Positions 44,632 to 56,761 of a stretch of 64,000 nt of DNA are shown here, one piece after another. Within the stretch, counting starts at the first letter, position 1. Each line of letters opens with the position of its first letter. This DNA is from Pseudomonas oryzihabitans (GTDB lineage Bacteria > Pseudomonadota > Gammaproteobacteria > Pseudomonadales > Pseudomonadaceae). The notes below the pieces were generated by a model. That model made no database searches, was not told where the DNA came from, and saw nothing but the letters and a program-made list of their open reading frames with translations. The stretch is from the NCBI RefSeq assembly GCF_006384975.1, contig NZ_CP021645.1, forward strand, positions 1,764,001 through 1,828,000, written 5' to 3'. The position numbers and the translations under genes were made by a program.

Positions 44632-46311
44632 TTAGTTCTGGCTTTCCATCTGCGCCTTGATCAGGTCGCCGATGGTGGTGGGGCCAGCAGCAGGCTCTTG
44701 CTTGCTACGCAGGGAGCTCATGGCTTCCTTCTCGTCGTCGACGTCCTTGGACTTGACGGAGAGGCTGATCACGCGGCTCTTGCGATCGATGCTGATGATC
44801 TTGGCTTCGACTTCGTCGCCTTCCTTCAGCACGTTACGGGCGTCTTCGACGCGATCACGGCTGATTTCGGACGCCTTCAGGACGCCTTCGATCTCGTTGC
44901 CCAGGCTGATGACAGCGCCCTTGGCATCGACTTCCTTGACGGTACCGCGCACGATGGTGCCTTTCTCGTTCAGGGAGGCGTAGTTGGAGAACGGATCGTC
45001 TTCCAGCTGCTTGATACCCAGGGAGATGCGCTCGCGCTCGGGGTCGACCGACAGGATCACGGTGTCCAGCTCGTCACCCTTCTTGAAGCGACGCACGGCT
45101 TCTTCGCCGGTTTCGTTCCAGGAGATGTCGGACAGGTGTACCAGGCCGTCGATGCCGCCTTCCAGACCAATGAAGATACCGAAATCGGTGATCGACTTGA
45201 TGGTGCCGGAGATGCGGTCGCCCTTGTTGAACTGACCCGAGAACTCTTCCCACGGGTTGGCACGGCACTGCTTGATGCCCAGGGAGATACGACGACGCTC
45301 TTCGTCGATATCCAGGACCATGACTTCCACTTCGTCGCCGACCTGAACGACCTTGGACGGGTGGATGTTCTTGTTGGTCCAATCCATTTCGGACACGTGC
45401 ACCAGACCTTCCACACCCTCTTCCAGCTCGGCGAAGCAGCCGTAGTCGGTGAGGTTGGTGACGCGCGCCTGAACGCGGGTGCCTTCCGGGTAACGGGCCT
45501 TGATGGCGACCCACGGATCTTCGCCCAGCTGCTTCAGACCCAGGGAGACGCGGTTGCGCTCGCGGTCGAACTTCAGCACCTTGACGTCGATCTCGTCGCC
45601 GACGTTGACGATTTCCGACGGATGCTTGATGCGCTTCCAGGCCATATCGGTGATGTGCAGCAGGCCGTCTACGCCGCCCAGGTCGACGAACGCACCGTAG
45701 TCGGTGAGGTTCTTAACGATACCCTTGACTTGCTGGCCTTCCTGCAGGGATTCCAGCAGAGCTTCACGCTCGGCGCTGTTCTCGGCTTCCAGGACGCTAC
45801 GACGGGAAACGACAACGTTGTTGCGCTTCTGGTCCAGCTTGATGACCTTGAACTCGAGTTCCTTGCCTTCCAGGTGAGTGGTATCACGCACCGGACGGAC
45901 ATCGACCAGGGAGCCCGGCAGGAACGCGCGGATACCGCTGACGTCGACGGTGAAACCGCCCTTGACCTTGCCGTTGATGACACCCTTGACCACTTCGTCG
46001 GCGCTGAACGCTGCTTCCAGGACCAGCCAGGACTCGGCGCGCTTGGCCTTTTCGCGAGACACTTTGGTTTCGCCGAAACCGTCTTCAACGGCATCCAGGG
46101 CCACGTGGACTTCGTCGCCCACGTTGATGGTCAGCTCGCCTTGTTCGTTGTAGAACTGCTCGAGCGGAACCAGGCCTTCGGATTTCAGGCCGGTGTCGAC
46201 CACAACCCAGTCACCATCGATGGACACCACGGTACCCGTGATGATGGCACCCGGTTGCATGTCGAGGGATTTCAGACTTTCTTCAAAGAGTTCTGCGAAG
46301 CTTTCGCTCAT
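44632..46311 (-). CDS. rpsA: 30S ribosomal protein S1
   Basis: A 559-residue protein with six S1 OB-folds. Repeats are visible in [100 protein letters not shown] and [20 protein letters not shown]. It unfolds mRNA and docks it on the 30S subunit. Its leader carries three hairpins (46329-46402), a likely autoregulatory site. Strong terminator downstream. Confidence 0.98.
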   Translation of the reverse strand: MSESFAELFEESLKSLDMQPGAIITGTVVSIDGDWVVVDTGLKSEGLVPLEQFYNEQGELTINVGDEVHVALDAVEDGFGETKVSREKAKRAESWLVLEAAFSADEVVKGVINGKVKGGFTVDVSGIRAFLPGSLVDVRPVRDTTHLEGKELEFKVIKLDQKRNNVVVSRRSVLEAENSAEREALLESLQEGQQVKGIVKNLTDYGAFVDLGGVDGLLHITDMAWKRIKHPSEIVNVGDEIDVKVLKFDRERNRVSLGLKQLGEDPWVAIKARYPEGTRVQARVTNLTDYGCFAELEEGVEGLVHVSEMDWTNKNIHPSKVVQVGDEVEVMVLDIDEERRRISLGIKQCRANPWEEFSGQFNKGDRISGTIKSITDFGIFIGLEGGIDGLVHLSDISWNETGEEAVRRFKKGDELDTVILSVDPERERISLGIKQLEDDPFSNYASLNEKGTIVRGTVKEVDAKGAVISLGNEIEGVLKASEISRDRVEDARNVLKEGDEVEAKIISIDRKSRVISLSVKSKDVDDEKEAMSSLRSKQEPAAGPTTIGDLIKAQMESQN

Positions 46312-46328
46312 GTTTATACCTGTTGTAT

Positions 46329-46402
46329 GGATACCCGATGTATCCGGCTACCGCATGACCAGCCCATGCGGGGTGAGTGGTTACCATCCGGCTACCGGGA
46401 TG
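46329..46402 (-). promoter_or_regulatory. Structured leader of rpsA (three hairpins)
   Basis: Three inverted repeats follow in the 140 bp between cmk and rpsA: GGATAC/GTATCC (46329-46345), CCGCATG/CATGCGG (46351-46371) and CATCC/GGATG (46385-46402). CCGGCTACCG is repeated between them. The rpsA ATG has only a weak Shine-Dalgarno. A folded leader bound by S1 itself is known for E. coli rpsA; the same is inferred here. Confidence 0.55.
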
Positions 46403-46451
46403 CGACTGGTTCCCGGCAGCTTTCACCGACGACTCGGATGAGTCTCGGCCT

Positions 46452-47138
46452 TCATCCCGCCAGGTCGCGCTCAGCGGCCAAGGTCAGGATGCGTTCCAAT
46501 ACCTGTTGTATGGAGAGATGCGTGGAATCCAGCACGACGGCATCGTCGGCGGGCTTGAGCGGAGCGACGCTACGCTGACTATCGCGGGCGTCCCGCTCAC
46601 GGATCTCTTCCAGGAGGGCAGGCAAGCTAACATTTTCGCCCTTCTGCTTCAACTGAAGATAGCGTCTCTGCGCCCTTTCCTCGGCACCGGCGGTCAGAAA
46701 GATCTTCAGCTCGGCGTCCGGAAACACCACGGTGCCCATATCGCGACCGTCGGCCACCAGGCCGGGGGCTTCGCGGAAGGCCTGCTGGCGCTGCAACAGG
46801 GCGTCGCGTACGACCGGCAGGGTGGCGACCTGCGAGGCGCCGGCCCCGACTTCCTCGGTGCGGATGACATCGGTGACGTCCTCGCCTTCGAGAATGATGC
46901 GCTGGCCGTGCTCATGACCGGCGAGGAACTGGACGTCCAGATGGGCGGCCAGCAGCTTGAGCGATTCCTCGTTGGTGTAGTCGACCCCGTGGTTGCGGGC
47001 GGCGAAGGCCAGCAGGCGATAGAGCGCACCGGAATCCAGCAGATTCCAGCCGAGCTGACGGGCGACCAGCGCCGCGAGGGTGCCCTTCCCCGAACCGCCG
47101 GGGCCATCGAGGGTGATGACGGGTGCGGTACTGCTCAT
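46452..47138 (-). CDS. cmk: Cytidylate kinase
   Basis: A 228-residue NMP kinase: [20 protein letters not shown] (P-loop), [20 protein letters not shown], the CMP site [20 protein letters not shown] and [20 protein letters not shown]. It phosphorylates CMP/dCMP. ATG overlaps the tyrA stop by 4 bp. In P. aeruginosa the preceding gene ends with an EPSP synthase domain, absent here. Confidence 0.97.
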   Translation of the reverse strand: MSSTAPVITLDGPGGSGKGTLAALVARQLGWNLLDSGALYRLLAFAARNHGVDYTNEESLKLLAAHLDVQFLAGHEHGQRIILEGEDVTDVIRTEEVGAGASQVATLPVVRDALLQRQQAFREAPGLVADGRDMGTVVFPDAELKIFLTAGAEERAQRRYLQLKQKGENVSLPALLEEIRERDARDSQRSVAPLKPADDAVVLDSTHLSIQQVLERILTLAAERDLAG

Positions 47139-48073
47139 GAGTGCCCCTCCGTAAGGGATTGATTGGCGACGACCTGGGCGCCGGCCTGGGTACGGCTGGC
47201 GAGGATGCGCCCGAAATATTCACGTGCACCGCGCGCATGGGTCAGCACCTCCATGAGGAACTGACCATCGCCGGCCTGGATGGCGCCACGCAGCTCGTCG
47301 AGATCGGCGCGATAGGTATCCAGGGCCTGCAGTACAGCTTCGCGATTGGCGATGAAGATATCGTGCCACATGGTCGGATCGCTGCCGGCGATGCGGGTGA
47401 AGTCGCGGAAACCACCGGCGGCATAGTGGAAGATTTCACGGTTCTCGCTGCGCTTGGCCAGGGAGTCCACCAGATTGAAGGCCAGCAGGTGCGGCAGGTG
47501 GCTGGTGGCGGCGAGAACCTGATCATGGTGCTCGACGGTCATGTGCTCGACATCGGCGCCAATGGCCCGCCAGAGGCGATCGACCTTGTCTAGATCGGCA
47601 GGAAGGGTCTCTTCCAGCGGGGTAAGAATGACCTTGTGGCGATTGAACAGGGCCGCATTGGCTGCCGTGACCCCACTGCGTTCGGAGCCGGCGATGGGAT
47701 GCCCGGGTACGAAGCGCAGCGACTGACCGGCGAAGGCACGGCGCGCGGCGCGTACCACGTTGCCCTTGGCACTGCCGACGTCGGTGAGGATGGCGCCGCC
47801 CAAGGGGAGTTCTGCCAGCTCCGCCAGTACCCACTCCATGGCCAGGATGGGCACGGCGAGCTGGATGACGTCGGCGCCCGGACAGGCCTCGGCCAGCTCG
47901 GCGACGCAACGGTCGACCACTCCCAGCTCCACGGCCAGGCGCCGGGTTTCCGGATCACGGTCGACCCCTACCACCTCACGGCAAAGGCCACTGGCGCGGG
48001 CACCCTTGGCAAAGGAGCCGCCGATCAGACCCAGGCCGACGACGACGAGACGCTCGATAAGTGGAGTGGCCAT
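47135..48073 (-). CDS. tyrA: Prephenate dehydrogenase TyrA, lacking the usual AroA fusion
   Basis: A 312-residue dehydrogenase: [20 protein letters not shown] (NAD site), [30 protein letters not shown] [20 protein letters not shown], the active-site [15 protein letters not shown] and [20 protein letters not shown]. It oxidises prephenate or arogenate for tyrosine synthesis. In most pseudomonads the chain continues into a ~430-residue EPSP synthase (AroA). Here it stops (NQSLTEGHS) and overlaps cmk by 4 bp. I use the ATG at 48073; a GTG three codons upstream overlaps hisC. aroA must be elsewhere. Confidence 0.94.
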   Translation of the reverse strand: MATPLIERLVVVGLGLIGGSFAKGARASGLCREVVGVDRDPETRRLAVELGVVDRCVAELAEACPGADVIQLAVPILAMEWVLAELAELPLGGAILTDVGSAKGNVVRAARRAFAGQSLRFVPGHPIAGSERSGVTAANAALFNRHKVILTPLEETLPADLDKVDRLWRAIGADVEHMTVEHHDQVLAATSHLPHLLAFNLVDSLAKRSENREIFHYAAGGFRDFTRIAGSDPTMWHDIFIANREAVLQALDTYRADLDELRGAIQAGDGQFLMEVLTHARGAREYFGRILASRTQAGAQVVANQSLTEGHS

Positions 48074-48074
48074 C

Positions 48075-49187
48075 TCAGCCACGATCCAGCACCTTCGTCA
48101 GCGCCGCCAGGAAGCGCGCATTCTCGGCTTCGGTACCGATGGAAACGCGCAGGAAGGTCGGCATGCCATAGCCGGCCACGGGGCGCACGATGACGCCTTC
48201 CTGCAGCAGCCCCTGGTTGATCGGCGCGGCATCGCGACCCAGGTCGACGGCGATGAAATTGCCGCGCGAGGGAATCCACTGCAGGTCCAGTTCGCGGAAA
48301 CCGGCTTCCAACTGGGCCATGCCGGCGTCGTTGAGGGCACGGCTACGGGCCAGGTAGTCGCTGTCGGCCAGCGCAGCGCAGGCGGCGGCCTGGGCCAGGC
48401 TGTTGACGTTGAATGGCTGGCGTACGCGGTTGAGGACGTCGGCCACGGTCGGCGAGGAGAAGGCGTAGCCCACCCGCAGGGCGGCCAGGCCGTAGGCCTT
48501 GGAGAAGGTCCGCGACACGATCAGGTTCGGGTACTGCGCGAGGAAAGCCAGGCCATCAGGCAGCTCATCGCCTTCGGCGTATTCGATGTAGGCCTCGTCC
48601 AGTACCACTAGGACGTGCTCGGGAACGCGGGCGAGGAAGCGCGCCAGGGCCTCGCTGTCGAACCAGGTGCCGGTAGGGTTGTTGGGGTTGGCGACGAAGA
48701 CCACCCGGGTATCGGCGTCGATGGCGGCGAGCATGGCCTCGAGATCGTGACCGTAGTCCTTGGCCGGAACGCTACGCCCCTCGGCACCGATGGCCAGGGT
48801 CACCAACGGATAGACGGCGAAGGCATGCTCGCTGAACACGGCGTTGTAGCCGGGTGCCAGGTAGGCACGGGCGACCAGTTCGAGGATGTCGTTGGAGCCG
48901 TTGCCCAGGGTGATGCCGCTGGGGGCCACGCCGAAACGCTGGCTGAGGGCCTGCTTGAGGTCGAAGGCATTGCCGTCGGGATAGCGGGTCAACTCGGCCA
49001 GCTCGGCGCGGATGGCCTCGAGCGCCTTGGCACTGGGACCGAGCGGATTCTCGTTGCTGGCGAGCTTGACGATACTGGCGGGCGCGATGCCCAACTCGCG
49101 GGCCAGTTCATCGACGGGCTTGCCGGGCACGTAGGGCGAGAGTTTCTGTACGCCGGGAAGGGCTTGTGCCAGGAAATCGCAGCTCAT
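48075..49187 (-). CDS. hisC: Histidinol-phosphate aminotransferase (HisC2-type)
   Basis: A 370-residue PLP aminotransferase: LASNENPLGPSAKALEAIRA, LTRYPDGNAFDLKQALSQRF, VFVANPNNPTGTWFDSEALA, VLDEAYIEYAE and the PLP Lys in VSRTFSKAYGLAALRVGYAF. The position before tyrA fits HisC2, which serves aromatic amino-acid synthesis. pheA, usually directly upstream, is missing; a yitT-like gene and gltX lie there instead. Start at 49187 (MSCDFLAQALPG). Confidence 0.95.
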   Translation of the reverse strand: MSCDFLAQALPGVQKLSPYVPGKPVDELARELGIAPASIVKLASNENPLGPSAKALEAIRAELAELTRYPDGNAFDLKQALSQRFGVAPSGITLGNGSNDILELVARAYLAPGYNAVFSEHAFAVYPLVTLAIGAEGRSVPAKDYGHDLEAMLAAIDADTRVVFVANPNNPTGTWFDSEALARFLARVPEHVLVVLDEAYIEYAEGDELPDGLAFLAQYPNLIVSRTFSKAYGLAALRVGYAFSSPTVADVLNRVRQPFNVNSLAQAAACAALADSDYLARSRALNDAGMAQLEAGFRELDLQWIPSRGNFIAVDLGRDAAPINQGLLQEGVIVRPVAGYGMPTFLRVSIGTEAENARFLAALTKVLDRG

Positions 49188-49301
49188 GAAGACCTCTTCA
49201 ACTTGCAATGACGACAACCGTAGCTGCCGAAAATGGGCGCCATCTTAAAGCCAAGGCGGGTCGCGGACCAATCGAAGTTGCACCGGCGCGACGGAAAGCC
49301 C

Positions 49302-49913
49302 CTAGCTAATGGCGCTGTAGCGACCGGGGCGATGGTTGATCGCCAGGGTCAGATTGAGGATCACGGCACCGAGAATGGAGGTTAGGATCGCCCCCGGTTC
49401 GACGACGAACAGCGCCAGCAGGACGATCAGGCAATCGATGCCCATCTGGATCTTGCCTGCCCGCCAGCCGTAGCGATCCTGCAGGTAGAGCACGGCGATG
49501 TTGATGCCGCCGAGACTGGCCCGGTGGCGAAACAGGATCAGCAAGCCGACGCCCATCAACACGCCACCGATCACCGCGGCATAGAGGGGCTGCAGGGTCT
49601 GGAAGGTCACCAGCCTGGGCGTCAGCTCGGTGAACAGCGAGACCAGGGTCACCGCCGCCAGGGTACGCAGGGTGAAAGCCCAACCCAGGCGCTTCACCGC
49701 CAGCCAATAGAACGGCAGATTGATGAGGAAGAAAGCCTGGCCGAAGGACAGCCGGGTGCCGTACTGGGCGAGGAACGCGAGGCCGGCCGTGCCGCCGGTG
49801 AGCAACTCGGCGTGACGATAGAGATTGATCGCCAGGGCGATCATCAGCGTCGCGCTGAGGAGCGCCTGGACGTCTTCCAGCAGGGTATGGCGTTGCGGAG
49901 AAGCGGAAGTCAT
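49302..49913 (-). CDS. YitT-family membrane protein
   Basis: A 203-residue protein with about five hydrophobic helices: ALLSATLMIALAINLYRHAE, LLTGGTAGLAFLAQYGTRLS, FGQAFFLINLPFYWLAVKRL, PLYAAVIGGVLMGVGLLILF and IDCLIVLLALFVVEPGAIL. GGTAGLAFL and the RHRASLGGINIAVLYLQDRY loop match the YitT/DUF161 N-terminal domain; there is no room for the usual C-terminal DUF2179 domain. Role unknown. Begins ~60 bp after gltX. Confidence 0.85.
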   Translation of the reverse strand: MTSASPQRHTLLEDVQALLSATLMIALAINLYRHAELLTGGTAGLAFLAQYGTRLSFGQAFFLINLPFYWLAVKRLGWAFTLRTLAAVTLVSLFTELTPRLVTFQTLQPLYAAVIGGVLMGVGLLILFRHRASLGGINIAVLYLQDRYGWRAGKIQMGIDCLIVLLALFVVEPGAILTSILGAVILNLTLAINHRPGRYSAIS

Positions 49914-49974
49914 ACGGCCATCCTGGCATGGGGAAAAGGCGCCGACCCCGCGCGCGGGGTCGGCCGGGAAGGTG

Positions 49975-51456
49975 TCAGCCGAGTTCGGCCAGCAGCTTTT
50001 CCCACTCCTTGGTTTCTTTCTTGGAGGGCGCACCCAGCAGTTCGACCGCCTGGCGCAGGCGGAAGCGGGTGAGGTCCGGACCGAGGATTTCCATGGCGTC
50101 GAGCACCGAGACCGAGCTGGCCTGACCGGTGATGGCGGCGAACAGCAGCGGCATGACATCCCGCAGCTTGAGCTGCTGGTGCTCGGCAACGGTCTGGATC
50201 ACCGCGGTGATGCGCTCCTTGTCCCACTGGCGCAGGGCTTCGAGCTTCCACAGCAGCAACTGCATGACCAACCGCACCTGGTCGGCGGACAGCTTCTTGT
50301 GCTGGAACAGCGCCGGATCCAGGTTCAGGGCACCGCTGAAGAAGAAGCCGGCCAGCGGGGCGATCTGGCTGAAGGTCTCGACGCGCTGCTGGACCAGAGG
50401 CGCGATCCTGAGCAGGTACTCGGGATTGAGCGCCCACTGCTGCACCTCGGCGGCGAAGCGCTCGGGGCTGAGTTCGCGCAGCCACTGGCCGTTGAGCCAG
50501 GAGAGCTTCTCCACGTCGAAGATGGGGCCGCCCAGGGACACGCGCTGCAGGTCGAAATGCTCGATCATCTCGGCCAGGGTGAATTTCTCGCGCTCGTCGG
50601 GCATGGACCAGCCCATGCGGCCGAGGTAGTTGAGCATGGCCTCGGGCAGGTAGCCCATGCGCTGGTAGAAGGTCACCGAGGTGGGGTTCTTGCGCTTGGA
50701 GAGCTTGCTCTTGTCCGGGTTGCGCAGCAGCGGCATGTAGCACAGCTGCGGCTGCTCCCAGCCGAAGTACTCGTAGAGCTTGATCAGCTTGGGCGCCGAG
50801 GGCAGCCACTCTTCGCCGCGCAGGACGTGGGTGATGCCCATCAGGTGGTCGTCGACCACGTTGGCCAGGAAGTAGGTGGGCAAGCCGTCGGCCTTCATCA
50901 GCACCTGCATGTCCATGCGATCCCAGGGGATCTCGACATCGCCACGCAGCAGATCGGGCACGACGCAGACGCCCTCCTCCGGCACCTTCATGCGGATGAC
51001 GTAGGGCTGACCGGCGTCCAGGCGCTGCTGCACCTCCTCTTGGGTCAGACGCAGACCGCGACCGTCATAGCGCGGGGTCTCGCCCCGCGCCTGCTGCTCG
51101 GCACGCATCTGGTCGAGTTCTTCCGGCGTGGCGAAGCAGTAGAAGGCATGGCCCTTCTCCACCAGCTCCAGGGCGTATTTCCAGTAGATTTCGCCGCGTT
51201 CGCTCTGCCGATAGGGGCCATGGGGACCGCCGACGTCCGGGCCCTCATCCCACTCGATGCCCAACCAGCGCAGGGCGTCGTAGATCTGCTGCTCGGATTC
51301 GCGGGTCGAGCGGACCTGGTCGGTATCCTCGATGCGCAGGATGAACTGACCGCCGTGCTGGCGGGCAAAGCAGAGGTTGAACAGGGCGATATAGGCGGTA
51401 CCGACATGCGGGTCGCCAGTGGGCGACGGCGCGATGCGCGTGCGAACGGTGGTCAT
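49975..51456 (-). CDS. gltX: Glutamyl-tRNA synthetase
   Basis: A 493-residue class I synthetase: [20 protein letters not shown] (HIGH motif, here HVGT), [47 protein letters not shown] (split), and the KMSKS loop as [15 protein letters not shown]. Helical anticodon-binding region from ~330. Charges tRNA-Glu. Start at 51456 ([14 protein letters not shown]). Confidence 0.97.
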   Translation of the reverse strand: MTTVRTRIAPSPTGDPHVGTAYIALFNLCFARQHGGQFILRIEDTDQVRSTRESEQQIYDALRWLGIEWDEGPDVGGPHGPYRQSERGEIYWKYALELVEKGHAFYCFATPEELDQMRAEQQARGETPRYDGRGLRLTQEEVQQRLDAGQPYVIRMKVPEEGVCVVPDLLRGDVEIPWDRMDMQVLMKADGLPTYFLANVVDDHLMGITHVLRGEEWLPSAPKLIKLYEYFGWEQPQLCYMPLLRNPDKSKLSKRKNPTSVTFYQRMGYLPEAMLNYLGRMGWSMPDEREKFTLAEMIEHFDLQRVSLGGPIFDVEKLSWLNGQWLRELSPERFAAEVQQWALNPEYLLRIAPLVQQRVETFSQIAPLAGFFFSGALNLDPALFQHKKLSADQVRLVMQLLLWKLEALRQWDKERITAVIQTVAEHQQLKLRDVMPLLFAAITGQASSVSVLDAMEILGPDLTRFRLRQAVELLGAPSKKETKEWEKLLAELG

Positions 51457-51537
51457 CGGCTTTCCTGAAGACACGGGAGGCTGCAAAGGCGGAATGGTAG
51501 CAGCGCCGGGGTCGGCGCTGCCAGTTGGCCCACGACC

Positions 51538-53547
<2,010 letters not shown>

Positions 53548-53791
53548 GGCTGCCTCAGTAGCACGGTAATGCAGGAACGTCATCGCCGCGACGCGAGGTC
53601 GGGCAAGGCGGATGAGGGAATGCTGGAACGCCTTAGATGAGGCCGCAAGCGCCCCTTTGCAATGTTCGGCCAGCGCCAACCGTCAGGAAATCTCGACTGA
53701 GGTCGAGTCGCGATGGCGCTTGCAGGGGGCTATACTCCTGATTTCTTAGCGTTCCGCCCTTCCCTTCACCTCTCATTCGAGCCCCTGCCCC

Positions 53792-54994
53792 ATGAGTTTG
53801 TTCTCCGCCGTCGAAATGGCACCCCGCGACCCCATCCTTGGCCTGAACGAGGCCTATAACGCCGATGCCCGTCCGCACAAGGTCAACCTGGGCGTGGGGG
53901 TGTATTACGACGAGCAGGGCCGCATTCCACTGCTGCGCGCCGTGGCCGAGGCCGAGAAGCAGCGCGTGGCGGCCCAGGCACCGCGTGGCTATCTGCCCAT
54001 CGAAGGCATCGCCGCCTACGACCAGGCCGTGCAGCACCTGCTGTTCGGTGCCGAGTCGAGCCTGGTGCGGGAAGGCCGCGCCGTTACGGTACAGGCCGTC
54101 GGCGGTACCGGCGCGCTGAAGATAGGTGCCGATTTCCTCAAGCGCCTGCTGCCCGAGGCCGTGGTCGCCATCAGCGATCCGAGCTGGGAAAACCACCGCG
54201 CCCTGTTCGAGGGTGCCGGCTTTCCCGTGCAGACCTATCGCTACTATGACGCCGCCAGCAATGGCCTGAATCGCGAAGGCTTCCTGGCCGACCTCAAGGC
54301 GCTGCCGGAGCGCTCGGTGGTGGTGCTGCACGCCTGCTGCCACAACCCCACCGGGGTGGACCTGCAGCCGGCCGACTGGCAGGCCGTGCTGGACGTGGTC
54401 AAGGCGCGCAACCTGGTGCCCTTCCTCGACATCGCCTACCAGGGCTTTGGCGACGGCATCGAGGAAGATGCCCAAGCCGTGCGTCTGTTCGCCGACTCCG
54501 GCCTGACCTTCCTGGTCTCCAGTTCCTTTTCCAAGTCGTTCTCGCTGTACGGCGAGCGCGTGGGCGCCCTGACCCTGGTCAGCGAGAGCCGCGAGGAAAG
54601 CGCGCGGGTGCTGTCGCAGGTCAAGCGGGTGATCCGCACCAACTATTCCAACCCGCCGACCCATGGCGCCACCATCGTCGCCACGGTGTTGAGCAATCCC
54701 GAGCTGCGCGCCCTGTGGGAAACCGAGTTGGGCGAGATGCGCCAGCGAATCCGCACCATGCGCAATGCCCTGGTGGAAGGCCTGGCCGCGGCCGGCGCCA
54801 CCCGCGACTTCGCCTTCGTCAACGCCCAGCGCGGCATGTTCTCCTACTCCGGCCTCACCGCCGAGCAGGTCGAGCGGCTGAAGACCGACTTCGGCATCTA
54901 TGCGGTCAGCACCGGTCGCATCTGCGTGGCCGCGCTGAATGAGCGCAATCTGCCGTCGACCATCCAGGCCATCGCTGCGGTATTGAAAGGCTAA
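53792..54994 (+). CDS. Aromatic amino acid aminotransferase (TyrB-like)
   Basis: A 400-residue class I aminotransferase: MAPRDPILGLNEAYNADARP, KVNLGVGVYYDEQGRIPLLR, VQAVGGTGALKIGADFLKRL, VVLHACCHNPTGVDLQPADW and the PLP Lys in FLVSSSFSKSFSLYGERVGA. It converts aromatic 2-oxo acids (and aspartate/glutamate) to amino acids; TyrB/PhhC-type. Divergent from uvrB as in P. aeruginosa (PA3139). Could work with tyrA and hisC products in tyrosine/phenylalanine synthesis. Confidence 0.95.
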   Translation: MSLFSAVEMAPRDPILGLNEAYNADARPHKVNLGVGVYYDEQGRIPLLRAVAEAEKQRVAAQAPRGYLPIEGIAAYDQAVQHLLFGAESSLVREGRAVTVQAVGGTGALKIGADFLKRLLPEAVVAISDPSWENHRALFEGAGFPVQTYRYYDAASNGLNREGFLADLKALPERSVVVLHACCHNPTGVDLQPADWQAVLDVVKARNLVPFLDIAYQGFGDGIEEDAQAVRLFADSGLTFLVSSSFSKSFSLYGERVGALTLVSESREESARVLSQVKRVIRTNYSNPPTHGATIVATVLSNPELRALWETELGEMRQRIRTMRNALVEGLAAAGATRDFAFVNAQRGMFSYSGLTAEQVERLKTDFGIYAVSTGRICVAALNERNLPSTIQAIAAVLKG

Positions 54995-55006
54995 GGTGGT
55001 GCTTTC

Positions 55007-55031
55007 GGCGGCACGCTTTTTCGGTGCCGCC
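55007..55031 (+). terminator. Hairpin after the aminotransferase gene
   Basis: GGCGGCAC and GTGCCGCC pair around a nine-base loop rich in T. No T run follows, so termination may be weak. Confidence 0.4.
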
Positions 55032-55036
55032 AAGGC

Positions 55037-55065
55037 TTGACTTCCCGTTATCTATCAGTAAGATA
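55037..55065 (+). promoter_or_regulatory. Promoter of tRNA-Asn
   Basis: TTGACT (55037-55042) and AAGATA (55060-55065) are 17 bp apart, with a GC-rich discriminator (CGCCCCG) before the start, as at stringently controlled tRNA promoters. Confidence 0.6.
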
Positions 55066-55076
55066 CGCCCCGTTGT

Positions 55077-55152
55077 TCCGCGATAGCTCAGTCGGTAGAG
55101 CAAATGACTGTTAATCATTGGGTCCCTGGTTCGAGTCCAGGTCGCGGAGCCA
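55077..55152 (+). tRNA. tRNA-Asn (GTT)
   Basis: A 76-nt cloverleaf with encoded CCA. Acceptor TCCGCGA pairs TCGCGGA; D-loop AGCTCAGTCGGTAGAGC; anticodon loop CTGTTAA with GTT at 55110-55112; T-arm GGTTCGAGTCC. Followed by a terminator. tRNA-Asn genes are frequent integration sites, but no integrase is found downstream. Confidence 0.98.
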
Positions 55153-55160
55153 AAATCTGA

Positions 55161-55196
55161 AAAAGCCCGTAGCGGGTAACTGCTACGGGCTTTTTT
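55161..55196 (+). terminator. Terminator of tRNA-Asn
   Basis: AAAAGCCCGTAGC pairs with GCTACGGGCTTTTTT; eight-base loop, six T at the end. Strong terminator. Confidence 0.93.
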
Positions 55197-55680
55197 GCAT
55201 GGGTCGGCAATGCCTTCCGACTAAAGGATCGACAACCCTCTGTCCTTTCTCAGACGCGTGGCGGCAAGCCTTAGCAGTGAGCGGCGGCTCTTCGGAGCGC
55301 AAGCCGCTTAATCCGCGAGCGGTGATCTCCACGCCGCGGGTACCCAGGCGCCGGTGTCCAATCGCGAGATCCTTTGGGACGCCCCGTCCAGCAGATGAGC
55401 TTTCGCCACCGCGACCCAAACGGCACCGCAGCCGAGTCACTCTGTCTCGAATCAGGCCGTGACGAGCAGTTCCGCACGACCCCGTAGACCAGACTCCCAC
55501 CTATACAAGATTTTCACAGCGCCTCTGCTAGAAATCCGCGGCTGAGGTGACCGCCGCCCAGGGCCTGCATCAAAAGCGCCGTCGAAACCGGCAAAGTCAC
55601 CAATAAGGCTGCAATCCGCCCAAGCGAGGCGGCTTTGCGCTAAGCTTCCGCCGCCGCCCTCTACCCAGCAGGTTAGCGCC
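55197..55680. other. Intergenic stretch without a recognisable gene
   Basis: About 480 bp between the tRNA-Asn terminator and the sensor kinase gene. Short open frames on both strands show no known motif, no good ribosome-binding site and no agreement with codon use nearby. No repeat of the tRNA 3' end (att site) was seen. The right end should hold the kinase promoter. Confidence 0.5.
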
Positions 55681-56694
55681 TTGAATCCGTCATCCCGCCG
55701 CCATTGGATCAGCGATGTCAGCAGCGCCATTAGAGCTCGGGAAAAGCTCGCCTATGGCCTCGCCATGCTGGCATTCGTCCTGGCCCTGCTGGCGCGCTTC
55801 GCCCTGGATGACTTCCTCTCCCAGGGTTTTCCCTACCTGACCTTCTTTCCCGCAGTCATCCTCACCACCTTCTTTTGCGGAACCGGTGCCGGCATCCTCT
55901 GCGCTATCCTCTCGGGACTGGCGGCCTGGTATTTCTTCATTCCGGCGCAGTCGTCGTTCGTGATCAATGGGCAAGGCATGCTGGCGATGCTCCTCTATGT
56001 GTTCATCGTCAGCGTGGACATCGTACTGATCCACTACATGCATATGGCGAGTGCTCGCCTGCGGGCCGAGCAGCAGGTGATCCACGGCCTCTATCAACAG
56101 CAGACGACGATGTTCCAGGAGCTGCAGCACCGGGTCGCCAACAATATCCAATTCATCGCCTCCTTACTCATGCTGCAGCAACTCAAACTGCCGGGTGATA
56201 GCGAAGCCTCGCGAGCGCTGGAGGAAGCCCGCTCGCGCCTGGAAAGCATCTCGCGCATCCACCGCCGCCTGCACGATCCAGCCGACGCCGATCAACCGGT
56301 AGCCCATCACCTGCACCTGCTGACCAGCGATCTGCTGGATGCCACGGGGCTGAGCAACGTGTCCTGCACCATCAGCGCCGAACCGGTGAACTTCGATCTG
56401 CCGCGCCTGACCACCCTGTCGATGCTGGTGGCGGAGGTGGTGACCAACTCGCTCAAGCACGCCTTCGATGGCGATCAGCGTGGTCTGATCAGCATCAGCC
56501 TGGAACGGGTCGATACCCAGCGTCTGCTGCTGCGGATTGCCGACAACGGTCGTGGCATGCCCCGGCATTTCAATCCGCGCACCAGCCAGCGCCTGGGCTT
56601 CAAGATCATCAATAGCCTGGCCGAGCAACTGGGGGGCGAGGCGTTGTTCAGCGGTGACCAGGGCACCGTGATCGAGGTCGAATTCGCGGCCTGA
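55681..56694 (+). CDS. Membrane sensor histidine kinase (DUF4118 + HisKA_2/HATPase)
   Basis: A 337-residue kinase. The N-terminal DUF4118-like sensor has three to four membrane helices (LAYGLAMLAFVLALLARFAL, YLTFFPAVILTTFFCGTGAG, ILCAILSGLAAWYFFIPAQS, MLAMLLYVFIVSVDIVLIHY). The HisKA_2 dimerisation helix has the phospho-His in MFQELQHRVANNIQFIASLL. The ATPase has MLVAEVVTNSLKHAFDGD (N box) and RIADNGRGMP (G box). This is the family of E. coli DpiB-unrelated, EL_LovK/HWE-like kinases. Start is TTG with AGCAGG upstream. No response regulator next door, so it is an orphan; signal unknown. Confidence 0.85.
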   Translation: MNPSSRRHWISDVSSAIRAREKLAYGLAMLAFVLALLARFALDDFLSQGFPYLTFFPAVILTTFFCGTGAGILCAILSGLAAWYFFIPAQSSFVINGQGMLAMLLYVFIVSVDIVLIHYMHMASARLRAEQQVIHGLYQQQTTMFQELQHRVANNIQFIASLLMLQQLKLPGDSEASRALEEARSRLESISRIHRRLHDPADADQPVAHHLHLLTSDLLDATGLSNVSCTISAEPVNFDLPRLTTLSMLVAEVVTNSLKHAFDGDQRGLISISLERVDTQRLLLRIADNGRGMPRHFNPRTSQRLGFKIINSLAEQLGGEALFSGDQGTVIEVEFAA

Positions 56695-56761
56695 CCCGGG
56701 CACACCCCACCGGGGATAAAACCCTATATACTGCGCGGCTTTTCCGCCTAGGTGCCCGACC

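Noticed and set aside
53548..53791. LexA box upstream of uvrB
   Set aside because: No CTGT-N8-ACAG-like sequence was found between uvrB and the aminotransferase gene.
55077..55680. Prophage or integrative element at tRNA-Asn
   Set aside because: No integrase, no duplicated tRNA 3' end and no phage genes in the following 9 kb.
55452..55730. Minus-strand gene in the gap after tRNA-Asn
   Set aside because: No motif or credible start, and it would run into the sensor kinase gene and its promoter.
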